From Halorubrum distributum JCM 10118 (GTDB lineage Archaea; Halobacteriota; Halobacteria; Halobacteriales; Haloferacaceae): 64,000 bases of DNA. The stretch is taken from NCBI RefSeq assembly GCF_000337335.1, contig NZ_AOJN01000049.1, forward strand, positions 81,147-145,146, given 5' to 3'. Each line of letters begins with the position of its first letter. Position 1 is the stretch's first letter. The position numbers and the translations under genes are program-made. Of this stretch, positions 1-8,400 are shown piece after piece. The notes under the pieces were generated by a model. The model had not been told where the DNA came from and did no database searches. It saw nothing but the letters and a program-made list of their open reading frames with translations.

Positions 1-875
<875 letters not shown>

Positions 876-972
876 ATAGCGGGCGGTTACTCCCCGTAAT
901 ACAGGATGCTCGCAGATACGCTCGTTTATCCCGAGGTCGGATTACTGGCAGTCGGAAACTGAATTTGACACA

Positions 973-1161
973 ATGAACGGGCACGTCAGAATTATTCTTC
1001 TCGGAAGTCTTGGTCTGATCATTAGCGTCCCCATTTGGTATACGATTATATCCTCTGAAGAATTTTCACCGGACGTTTTCTTGAATCCGAGCCTGCTATT
1101 CTGGCTGATATTCGGGTTTGTCGTTTTTCTGTTCGGGTATTACAACACCGATGTAGAGTAA
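973..1161 (+). CDS. small two-span membrane protein
   Basis: A 62-residue protein with two hydrophobic segments (about residues 6-26 and 40-58) separated by a short acidic loop. I do not recognise a family. Its codons are clearly richer in A and T than the flanking genes (ATT, TTT, TTG and ATA are frequent), which suggests recent arrival. It lies between the DUF63 gene and the first copy of the structured intergenic repeat. An AT-rich stretch precedes the ATG but I see no clear TATA box at the usual distance. Real coding is likely but not certain. Confidence 0.5.
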   Translation: MNGHVRIILLGSLGLIISVPIWYTIISSEEFSPDVFLNPSLLFWLIFGFVVFLFGYYNTDVE

Positions 1162-1208
1162 TTCGGGTCTACTCACGAGGCGATCGTTCCCGAAGGCTCA
1201 CTCGCTCA

Positions 1209-1520
1209 TTTATAAATGGCTAACCGCGGATCAGTGGCGGACTCCTCCAAAGCCCCAGCCGTGAGGCGGACGCACGCTCGCTGCGCTCCTCGGTCGCTCA
1301 CTGCGTTCGCTCCCTGCGGTGCTTACATCGCCTGCGGCCGCCTCCCGGCTGCCCCTTTGAGCCCCGCCCCGCACGGCACCGCACGGCACCGCACAGCGCC
1401 TCACGCCTCCCCAGCCTCGTCGGTGGTCCTCCGCTTCGCTCCGGACCACCGACTCCCTCGCGCGTGCGACTCGCGCCCTGCGGGCGCTCGTCGGCACGCG
1501 CCACCGCCGACCATTTATCA
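1209..1520 (-). repeat. structured intergenic repeat, copy E1 (possible ncRNA)
   Basis: A non-coding element of about 310 bp read on the minus strand. It shares ordered blocks with three other copies in the window: GCGGTGGCGCGTGCC, GAGGGAGTC, GACGAGGCTGGGGAGG, CTCAAAGGGGCAG and CTGGGGCTTTGG. Three helices are visible: a small hairpin (1473-1478 with 1482-1487), a perfect 11-bp stem (1419-1429 with 1443-1453), and a long-range 13-bp helix with one mismatch (1257-1269 with 1338-1350). A TTTATAAA sits at 1209-1216 and a weaker ATTTATCA at 1513-1520. Short open frames inside are by-products of the GC-rich repeat. Confidence 0.88.
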
Positions 1521-1611
1521 GCAGTTTTCAGGAGATCGCGCCGGGGTTGGTCATTCGACGCCGTTCCGCAACGGCATCTTATAAGCCGCCGGGGGCGGAA
1601 CGGTCTCGGTA

Positions 1612-2781
1612 ATGCTGGACGGGGTCAACGTCGCGCTCGGCGTCTCGGGGAGCATCGCGGCGGTGAAGATCGTCGAACTCGCGCACGAACTGCGCCGCTA
1701 CGGCGCGAGCGTCCGCGCCGTCATGTCCCCGTCGGCGACGAATATCATTCATCCGTGGGCGGTCGACTTCGCGACCGACGAGCCCGTCGTCACCGAGATC
1801 ACCGGGAGCGTCGAGCACGTCGAGCTCTGCGGCCGCGAGGGGTGGGCCGACGTACTGCTGCTGGCGCCCGCGACGGCGAACACCGCCGGAAAGATAGCGT
1901 CGGCGGTCGACGACACGCCCGTGACGACCTGCGCCACGACGGCCTTGGGCGCGGACGTGCCGGTCGTGATGGCGCCCGCGATGCACGAGCCGATGTACGA
2001 CCACCCGGGCGTCCTCGACGCGCTCGATCGCTTGGAGTCGTGGGGCGTCCGCTTCGCCGATCCCCGAGTCGAGGAGGGGAAGGCGAAGATCGCGGCCGAG
2101 GACGACATCGTGACTGAGGTCGCCCGCGCGACGACGCCGCAGTCCCTCTCCGGGTCGCACGTCGTCGTCACCGCGGGCGCGACGAAGGAGCGGATCGACC
2201 CGATCCGCATCCTGACGAACCGCGCGTCGGGGAAGACCGGCCGGGCGGTCGCGCGGGCGTGCTACGCCCGGGGCGCGCGGGTGACGCTCGTCCAGGACGG
2301 CCCCGAGGTCCCCTACGCCGACGTGGTCACGGTCGAGACGGCCGACGAGATGATGGCGGCCTGTCGGCGGACCGCGGCGACCGCGGACGCGCTGATCTCC
2401 GCGGCCGCCATCTCCGACTTCACCGCCGACGCCGTCGACGAGAAGATACGGTCCGGGTCGCCGCTGTCGGTCGAGCTGGAGCCGACGCCGAAGCTCATCG
2501 ACTCGGTGCGCGAGGCGTACCCGGACCTCCCGATCGTCGGGTTCAAGGCCGAGACGTCGGGCGACGACGCGGCGATGGTCGCGGAGGCGGAGCGCATCCG
2601 CGACCGGGTGGGGCTGGCGTTCGTCGTCGCGAACGACGCGAGCGTGATGGGCGGCGACGAGACGCGCGTCCTGCTCGTCGGCGAGGACGGAACCGACCCC
2701 GAGGAGGTCGCCGGCTCGAAGGACGCGGTCGCCGGCCGCATCGCCGACCGGCTCGCGACGACGCTCGACGCGTCGGGGTGA
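1612..2781 (+). CDS. coaBC: bifunctional phosphopantothenoylcysteine decarboxylase / phosphopantothenate-cysteine ligase
   Basis: A 389-residue cytosolic enzyme of coenzyme A synthesis. The N-terminal flavoprotein half (about 1-180) decarboxylates 4'-phosphopantothenoylcysteine: it shows the GVSGSIAA flavin motif near residue 10, the catalytic His in the HVELC region near 69, and the PAMHEPMY motif near 121, which stands where PAMN is usual. The C-terminal half (about 185-389) is the CoaB ligase that joins cysteine to phosphopantothenate; it begins with VVVTAGATKERIDPIR and carries the conserved NRASGK and FKAE segments. The length is normal for archaeal CoaBC. AT-rich TTATAAG at 1579-1585 lies about 30 bp before the ATG and fits a leaderless promoter. 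Confidence 0.95.
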   Translation: MLDGVNVALGVSGSIAAVKIVELAHELRRYGASVRAVMSPSATNIIHPWAVDFATDEPVVTEITGSVEHVELCGREGWADVLLLAPATANTAGKIASAVDDTPVTTCATTALGADVPVVMAPAMHEPMYDHPGVLDALDRLESWGVRFADPRVEEGKAKIAAEDDIVTEVARATTPQSLSGSHVVVTAGATKERIDPIRILTNRASGKTGRAVARACYARGARVTLVQDGPEVPYADVVTVETADEMMAACRRTAATADALISAAAISDFTADAVDEKIRSGSPLSVELEPTPKLIDSVREAYPDLPIVGFKAETSGDDAAMVAEAERIRDRVGLAFVVANDASVMGGDETRVLLVGEDGTDPEEVAGSKDAVAGRIADRLATTLDASG

Positions 2782-2936
2782 GCGGCGGTCCGACCGGACG
2801 CTCGCGCCGCGGTTCCGAGGGCGCTGGACGGCCTCGCGTGGGACGGAAGTCGCGCGGACGGTATCGCCCGCCTCCGGCAGGGTCTCCGCGGATACAAACT
2901 GTTTTGAGGCGGTAGGGTGACCAAACGGGTAGAGAA

Positions 2937-2946
2937 ACACATGTGT
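2937..2946. promoter_or_regulatory. 10-bp palindrome upstream of the antiporter operon
   Basis: ACACATGTGT is a perfect palindrome about 40 bp before the first antiporter gene. It could be an operator for the operon. No protein is assigned and chance occurrence is possible. Confidence 0.25.
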
Positions 2947-2986
2947 AACGAGACGGTCACGCACGGCTCCGTGGGAGGTGTGGTGG

Positions 2987-4264
2987 GTGGCTGACGCCGG
3001 CCCGTCGCCCGGCGACGACGACCCGGACACCGAGGCGTCGGCCGACCCCGAGGCGACCTCGGATTCGGACGCGGCGTCGGCGCCGGCGTCCGGCGCGGTC
3101 ATCGTTCCGGTCGAGCCGAGCTCCACGCTGCGCTCGACGATCGCGCACATCGCGGAGGCCGCCGCCACGGAGGGCGCGTCGGCGCTCCACCTCGTCGAGA
3201 TCGCCTCGTGGCGGAACGGGGACCCGGAGAGCGACGAGCGGGCCGCCGCCGCGGAGCGCGTGCTCGAACGCGCGGCGGCGTGGGCGAGGGCCGACCTGGA
3301 GGACTCCGAGGCGCCCGGCGCCCCGGACGTCGAGGTCGTCATGGCGGTGCTCGGCGCCGACGGCTACCTGTTCGGCGCCGACGACTACGTCCGCGTCCTC
3401 GCGGAGTATGCCGAGGCGAACGACGCCGACCGCGTCGTCTTGGACCCCGAGTACACTCCGGTGGGGAACACGACGCTGCTTCAGCCGCTGGAGTTCGCGC
3501 TCTCGAACACGCCGCTGTCGGTCGAGACCGCGCCCGTCGACCGGCCGACGCGCCGCGAGCGCTTCCGGACCGAGGCCACGACCGGCCGGTTCGTGGCGCT
3601 GTTCGGGCTCTCGCTGGCCTTCTACCTCCTGTTGGGCGACCCGACATACTGGTTCGACGCCGTGACGGGCGTCGCGACCGCGGCGGTCGTCTCGATCACC
3701 CTCTCGCGGGTGAGCCTCGACTCCGACCCGGCGTTCCCGCGGACCCCGATGCGGATCGTCCGCGGGCTGATATACGTCCCCGTGCTGCTGTTCGAGATCG
3801 TGAAGGCGAACCTCGTCGTCGCCCGGGTCATCCTCGACCCGCGGCTCCCGATCGAGCCGACGCTGAACCGGATGCGGGTGATCGTGGGGAGCGGCCTCCC
3901 GCTGATGACGCTCGCGAACTCGATCACGCTGACGCCCGGGACGCTCACCGTCCGCGCCCGCGACAGCGACCTCTACGTCCACTCGCTCGTCCCGTGGGCC
4001 CGCGAGGGGCTGTTCGACGGCCCGCTCGAGCGGTGGACGCGCTTCGTCTACTACGGTCGCCGGGCCGCGCGGCTTCCGTCCCCGCGCGAGCGCGACGACG
4101 TCGCGATCCTCCAGGGCCCCGACGCCACCGAGGAGCTGCCAATCGCCGCCGCCGACGGCGGCGATCCGGGATCGGGCGTCGAGTCCGAATCGAGTGGCGG
4201 CGCGGCCGTCGAGGTCGAGTCGAGTGACGACTCGACCGACGCCGACGGGGTGACCGACCGATGA
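2987..4264 (+). CDS. mrpE: Na+/H+ antiporter subunit E with N-terminal Usp-like domain
   Basis: First gene of the Mrp/Mnh cation antiporter operon, about 425 residues and far longer than the usual 160-residue MrpE. After an acidic leader (about 1-30) comes a soluble alpha/beta region (about 35-185) that looks like a universal-stress-protein fold, starting at AVIVPVEPSSTLRSTI. The MrpE membrane domain follows (about 190-350), with RIVRGLIYVPVLLFEIVKAN and the conserved LANSITLTPGTL motif. The tail is acidic. I chose the GTG at 2987 because GGAGGTG (2974-2980) sits six bases before it; an upstream in-frame GTG at 2978 overlaps that ribosome site. The stop overlaps the mrpF start by four bases (ATGA). 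Confidence 0.9.
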   Translation: MADAGPSPGDDDPDTEASADPEATSDSDAASAPASGAVIVPVEPSSTLRSTIAHIAEAAATEGASALHLVEIASWRNGDPESDERAAAAERVLERAAAWARADLEDSEAPGAPDVEVVMAVLGADGYLFGADDYVRVLAEYAEANDADRVVLDPEYTPVGNTTLLQPLEFALSNTPLSVETAPVDRPTRRERFRTEATTGRFVALFGLSLAFYLLLGDPTYWFDAVTGVATAAVVSITLSRVSLDSDPAFPRTPMRIVRGLIYVPVLLFEIVKANLVVARVILDPRLPIEPTLNRMRVIVGSGLPLMTLANSITLTPGTLTVRARDSDLYVHSLVPWAREGLFDGPLERWTRFVYYGRRAARLPSPRERDDVAILQGPDATEELPIAAADGGDPGSGVESESSGGAAVEVESSDDSTDADGVTDR

Positions 4265-4566
4265 GCCTCGTGGACGCCTCGCTCGCGGCCGGCTACACCC
4301 TCGGCGACTTCCTGCTCGTCGCGGCCGCCGGTTTCGCCGTCCTCGCCGTCGGCATGCTGTACCGCGCTGTCGTCGGGCCGACGATGCAAGACCGGGTGCT
4401 GGCGGTGAACGTCCTCGGGACGAACACCGTCGTCATCCTCGCCATCCTCGGCGCGGCGCTCGGCGAGCCGACGTTCCTCGACATCGCCCTGGTGTACGCG
4501 CTGCTCAACTTCCTGATGGCCATCGCCATCTCGAAGTTCACCGTCGAGCGGGGTGGTGTGCTGTGA
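4261..4566 (+). CDS. mrpF: Na+/H+ antiporter subunit F
   Basis: A 101-residue protein with three predicted spans, matching MrpF/MnhF in length and in the motif VVGPTMQDRVLAVNVLGTN after the first span, followed by FLDIALVYALLNFLMAIA. MrpF is a small scaffold subunit of the multi-subunit Na+/H+ antiporter in the cytoplasmic membrane. Its ATG overlaps the mrpE stop, and its TGA overlaps the GTG of mrpG, which indicates translational coupling. Confidence 0.95.
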   Translation: MSLVDASLAAGYTLGDFLLVAAAGFAVLAVGMLYRAVVGPTMQDRVLAVNVLGTNTVVILAILGAALGEPTFLDIALVYALLNFLMAIAISKFTVERGGVL

Positions 4567-4898
4567 CCGCCGCCGCCATGACGGAGACGGCCCGCGTGTG
4601 GCTCGTGGTCGCGCTCACGCTGCTCGGGCTGTTCTTCTCGTTCGTCTCGATGGTGGGCGTCCTCCGGCTGCCGGACGTCTACTCGCGGGCGCACACCGCG
4701 TCGCAGGCCGACACGCTCGGCGCTGGGTTCGGCCTCGCGGCCGTCGCGCTCACCGTCGGGCTGGCGGGCGCCGGCTTCAAGTCGGTGCTCCTGCTGTTCT
4801 TCATCTTCGTGACGAACCCGACCGCGGCCCACGCCATCGCGCGGGCCGCCTTCGAGGAGGGAATCGTGCCGTGGGTCGAGGGGGACGACCGCCGATGA
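4563..4898 (+). CDS. mrpG: Na+/H+ antiporter subunit G
   Basis: A 111-residue subunit with three spans. The segment VGVLRLPDVYSRAHTASQADTL after the first span is the MrpG/PhaG hallmark, and FIFVTNPTAAHAIARAA closes the family domain. It starts with GTG in a GTGA overlap with mrpF and ends in an ATGA overlap with the following gene. It is a structural part of the antiporter complex. Confidence 0.95.
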   Translation: MTAAAMTETARVWLVVALTLLGLFFSFVSMVGVLRLPDVYSRAHTASQADTLGAGFGLAAVALTVGLAGAGFKSVLLLFFIFVTNPTAAHAIARAAFEEGIVPWVEGDDRR

Positions 4899-5485
4899 CG
4901 GGGGCGCTCGCGTCGGCCGCCCCTCTCGGCGCGCCGGTGGTCGCGCAGGTCACCGCCATCGAGGCGAGCCTGTTCGTCTTCGTGGTGTTGACCGCGCTGT
5001 TCACCGCCTTGGCGCGCGACGTGCTCGCGGCGGTGATCATCTTCGGCGCCTACAGCCTCGGGATGGCCGCGCTGTACACGTTCTACCGCGCGCCGGACGT
5101 CGCGATGACGGAGGCCGCCATCTCCGCCGGGGTGACGACCGTGCTGCTGCTGCTCACGCTCGCGAAGACGACCCGCCTCGACCACGAGGCAGCCTTCGAG
5201 TCGGTGAACCTGCCCGCGGCCGGCGCGGCCGGGCTGCTGTTCGCCGGGCTGATGCTCACGATGGGCGACATTCCGGCGGTGGGATCGGCGGACGCGCCGA
5301 TCTGGTCGAACCCGGACGTGACCCAGTGGTACATCGCGGAGACGTACGCTGAGACGCACGTCGAGAACACGGTGATGGCGGTGCTGGCGGCGTTCCGCGG
5401 GTTCGACACGTTCGGCGAGGCGGTCGTCGTGTTCGCGGCCGGGATCGCCGCCCTCATCGTCCTCCACCGGGAGGTGTTCGCATGA
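4895..5485 (+). CDS. antiporter subunit with DUF4040 and MrpA-C-terminal/MbhE-like region
   Basis: A 196-residue membrane protein. The first half (about 15-100) is a DUF4040 domain (FGAYSLGMAALYTFYRAPDV, then EAAISAGVTTVLLLLTLAKT), equivalent to MbhD or part of the MrpA C-terminus in bacteria. The second half, with NTVMAVLAAFRGFDTFGEA, corresponds to the MbhE/MrpA-tail segment that precedes MrpB. In bacteria these pieces are fused to the big MrpA subunit; here they form a separate gene, as in archaeal Mbh/Mrp clusters. The ATG at 4895 overlaps the mrpG stop, and the stop overlaps the mrpB start. Confidence 0.9.
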   Translation: MTGALASAAPLGAPVVAQVTAIEASLFVFVVLTALFTALARDVLAAVIIFGAYSLGMAALYTFYRAPDVAMTEAAISAGVTTVLLLLTLAKTTRLDHEAAFESVNLPAAGAAGLLFAGLMLTMGDIPAVGSADAPIWSNPDVTQWYIAETYAETHVENTVMAVLAAFRGFDTFGEAVVVFAAGIAALIVLHREVFA

Positions 5486-6225
5486 GCGGCACAGACGCCG
5501 GCGGCGACGCCGACGCGGGTTCCGACACGGGCGCCGCTGCCGACACCGACGCAGCAGAAGCCGGCGACACCGCCGGTTCCGAGTTCGCGTCCGGCGGCGG
5601 GTTCGGTCGCGACCGGCCGCCGCGCAGCGACGGCCGACTCGACTCGGAGCGCCGACAGGGAAGCCCGTACACGGAGAGCCAGGTGATCATGCCGACGGTG
5701 AAGATCGTCGCGCCGTTCGCGTTCACCTACGGGCTGTTCGTCACCTTCCACGGCGCCGGCTCGCCCGGCGGCGGGTTCCAGGGCGGTGCGATCGTGGCCG
5801 CGGTCGTGTTCATGATCGCGTTCGCGTTCGGGATCGAGGCGACCCGGCAGTGGCTCGCGAACACCGTCGTCGTCGCGCTCGCGGTCGGCGGCGCGCTCGT
5901 GTTCGCCGGCATCGGGTTGGTCCCGGTCGCGCTCGGCGGCGCGTTCCTCCAGTACGAGCTGCTCCCGATCCCCGACCCCGTCAAGTACGGGATGGAGGGC
6001 GTCGAGATCCTCGGCATCGGCACCATCGTCGCCGGCGTCCTCATCGGGCTGTTCCTCGTCCTCGCGAAGGGGTTCAGCGACGCGGGCGGGTTCGCGGACG
6101 CCGACGCGTTCGACGACGAGGTCGGCGAAGGTCCCGGCACCGAGGAGGGCGACGAGTCGACCGACGACGGGGCGACCGAACCGGGAACGCCCGGTCCGGC
6201 CGCGACCGACGGGGGTGAGCGGTAG
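5482..6225 (+). CDS. mrpB: Na+/H+ antiporter subunit B
   Basis: A 247-residue protein. The N-terminal 65 residues are acidic and probably disordered. The MnhB domain follows (about 70-200) with ESQVIMPTVKIVAPFAFTYG and the glycine-rich HGAGSPGGGFQGGA motif, and four spans. The last 45 residues are acidic again. Both tails are unusual extensions on a family that is normally about 140 residues. It overlaps the preceding gene by ATGA and the mrpC GTG by a single base. Confidence 0.93.
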   Translation: MSGTDAGGDADAGSDTGAAADTDAAEAGDTAGSEFASGGGFGRDRPPRSDGRLDSERRQGSPYTESQVIMPTVKIVAPFAFTYGLFVTFHGAGSPGGGFQGGAIVAAVVFMIAFAFGIEATRQWLANTVVVALAVGGALVFAGIGLVPVALGGAFLQYELLPIPDPVKYGMEGVEILGIGTIVAGVLIGLFLVLAKGFSDAGGFADADAFDDEVGEGPGTEEGDESTDDGATEPGTPGPAATDGGER

Positions 6226-6785
6226 TGTCCGCGCTCACCGGCGCGGCTGACCTCGCCGGAATCGCTGGCTCGGTGCCCGCATCGGCCGCCGGCGCCGTCG
6301 AGATCCTCGCGACGAGACACGCGTACGTCGCGTTCGCGCTGCTGCTGTGCATCGGCCTCTACATGATGATCGCGAACAAGAACCTCGTGAAGAAGATCAT
6401 CGGTCTCAACCTGTTCCAGACGGCGATATTCCTGCTGTTCATCGCCTCGGCGTACGTCGAGGGCGGATCGATTCCGATCGTCCCGACCGGCGGTCCGGAG
6501 GACGGGCTCTACGTCAGCCCCCTGCCGCACGTGCTCGTGCTCACCGCCATCGTCGTCGGCGTGAGCCTCACCGCGGTCGCGCTCGCGCTGTGTATCCGGA
6601 TCTACGACGAGTACGGCACGCTCCGGACCGACACGCTCCGCGAACTGCTCCGCGACGAGGGGTCGATCCCGTCGCGGCGGTCGGCGGGGGCGTCTGGAGC
6701 CGACGGGGCGCCTGCCGCCGACGCGGCGCCCGAGACCGACGGGGCGACGGCCGCGCCCGGCGCAGGGGGTGAGACGGATGACTGA
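6225..6785 (+). CDS. mrpC: Na+/H+ antiporter subunit C
   Basis: A NuoK-like subunit of 186 residues with three spans (about 30-50, 58-78 and 103-128). ANKNLVKKIIGLNLFQTAIFL is the family signature. Residues after about 145 are an Ala/Asp-rich tail that is probably disordered. It starts with GTG on the last base of the mrpB stop and ends 8 bases inside mrpD. NuoK-like subunits form part of the ion path next to MrpD. Confidence 0.93.
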   Translation: MSALTGAADLAGIAGSVPASAAGAVEILATRHAYVAFALLLCIGLYMMIANKNLVKKIIGLNLFQTAIFLLFIASAYVEGGSIPIVPTGGPEDGLYVSPLPHVLVLTAIVVGVSLTAVALALCIRIYDEYGTLRTDTLRELLRDEGSIPSRRSAGASGADGAPAADAAPETDGATAAPGAGGETDD

Positions 6786-8400
6786 CGTCCTCCTGCCGCT
6801 CGCGGTCGTCGTCCCCATCGTGGCGGCGACGCTGCCGCTGGCGCTCGGCCTCCGGTACGACCGTGTCGGCTGGCCGATCGCCGCGGTCGGGACGACGGCC
6901 GTGGCCGGGATCGCGGCCGCGATCGCCGCGGAAGTGGTCGCCAACGGCCCGTTCGACCACGCGCTCGGCGGCTTCCTGCCGCCGGTGGGGATCGAGCTCG
7001 TCGCTGACCGGCTAACGGTGGCGGTGCTGCTGCTCGTCGCCGCGGTGTCGGTCGCGACGCTCGCGTTCGCGCGGGTCGCCGGCCCGCGGGGGAACCCCTT
7101 CTACAGCGCCTACCTCCTGCTGGTCGGCGGACTCGTCGGGATGACGCTCACCGGGGACCTGTTCAACCTGTTCGTGTTCCTCGAGATAACCGGGCTGACG
7201 ACGTACGCGCTCATCGCCTCGGACCGGTCGGGCGCGAGCGCGTACGCCTCGCTGAAGTACCTCGTCGTCGGCACCGTCGGCGCCTCGCTGTACCTGCTCG
7301 GCGTCGGCTACGTCTTCCTCGCGACGGGGACGCTGAACATGCTCGACGTCCAGGCGCAGATCGTCGCGCAGGCCGGCTACGGCGACCCGCTCGTCCGCGC
7401 GAGCTACGCGTTCATCGTGACCGGGCTGGCGCTGAAGATCGCCATCTTCCCGGTCCACTCCTGGCAGCCGGACGCCTACCAGCGCGCGCCGGACTCGGTC
7501 ACGACGATCGTCGCGGCGCTCGTCTCGACGACGAGCGCGTACGCGCTGATCCGCGTGACGTACACCGTGTTCACTGTCGACTTCCTCGCGGCCAACGAGG
7601 GGATCGCGACCGCGCTGCTCGTCGTCTCGACCGTCTCGATCGTCGCGGGCTCCGCGCTCGCAGCGATGCAGTCGAACCTCAAGCGGATGTTCGCGTACTC
7701 CTCGGTCGCGCAGTTCGGGATGATCGGCGCGGCGGTCGCGCTCGCGAACGAGACGGCCCTGCTCGGCGGGATCGTCCACCTGATCGGTCACGGGATCATG
7801 AAGTTCGGCCTGTTCCTCGGGATCGGGCTGCTGGCGCTCGGCTACGGGACGCGGCAGATGGAGGACCTCGCGAGCGCCGCGCGCGCGGCCCCGTACACGT
7901 CGGGCGGGGTCGCGGTCCTCGGGCTCGCCTTGGTCGGGATCCCGCCCTCGATCGGCTTCCTCGGCAAGTGGTACATCGGCGTCGGCGCGGTCGACGCCGG
8001 CCTCGCGGGTGGGGGTGCGGTCGGGATCGCGGTCGCGGCGGCGATCTTCGTCAGCACGCTGTTCACGCTGTCGTACGTCGCGCGCCTGCTAGAGCGGTTC
8101 TACTTCGCCGGCGCGGGGCTCCCGGGCGACCACGGCGAAGTTCCCGGGACCGGTGACGACGGTGGGCGCGGAGATGACCACGCGGCGACCGACGGCGGCG
8201 AGGCGTCCCCCGCGAAGACCGCCGACGGCCTTCCCGCGCCCGTCGAGGGCGCCCCGCGGTCGTCGCTCGTCCCCGACCGAGTGCCCACGGCGCCGCTGCT
8301 CGCGCTCGGGCTGGCGGTGCTTGCGACCGTCGCGCTCGGCTTCGGCGGCTTCGCGCTCGCGGAGTGGTTCGACCCGTTCCTCACGGAGGCCTTCGCATGA
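6778..8400 (+). CDS. mrpD: Na+/H+ antiporter subunit D (first of three NuoL/M/N-type subunits)
   Basis: About 540 residues and 14 predicted spans. The proton-translocation signature is present: FVFLEITGLTTYALIA with a membrane glutamate near residue 138, the lysine in GLALKIAIFPVHSWQPDAY near 223, and NLKRMFAYSSVAQFG near 305. A hydrophilic Asp/Gly-rich insert (about 455-505) precedes the last span. I start at the ATG at 6778, seven bases after GGGGTGAG; an in-frame GTG at 6769 would overlap that site. It is one of three paralogous antiporter-type subunits encoded in a row. Confidence 0.93.
   Translation: MTDVLLPLAVVVPIVAATLPLALGLRYDRVGWPIAAVGTTAVAGIAAAIAAEVVANGPFDHALGGFLPPVGIELVADRLTVAVLLLVAAVSVATLAFARVAGPRGNPFYSAYLLLVGGLVGMTLTGDLFNLFVFLEITGLTTYALIASDRSGASAYASLKYLVVGTVGASLYLLGVGYVFLATGTLNMLDVQAQIVAQAGYGDPLVRASYAFIVTGLALKIAIFPVHSWQPDAYQRAPDSVTTIVAALVSTTSAYALIRVTYTVFTVDFLAANEGIATALLVVSTVSIVAGSALAAMQSNLKRMFAYSSVAQFGMIGAAVALANETALLGGIVHLIGHGIMKFGLFLGIGLLALGYGTRQMEDLASAARAAPYTSGGVAVLGLALVGIPPSIGFLGKWYIGVGAVDAGLAGGGAVGIAVAAAIFVSTLFTLSYVARLLERFYFAGAGLPGDHGEVPGTGDDGGRGDDHAATDGGEASPAKTADGLPAPVEGAPRSSLVPDRVPTAPLLALGLAVLATVALGFGGFALAEWFDPFLTEAFA

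Noticed and set aside
1579..3342. 587-codon minus frame across coaBC
   Set aside because: No recognisable domain, low-complexity Arg-rich translation, and coaBC is clear on the other strand.
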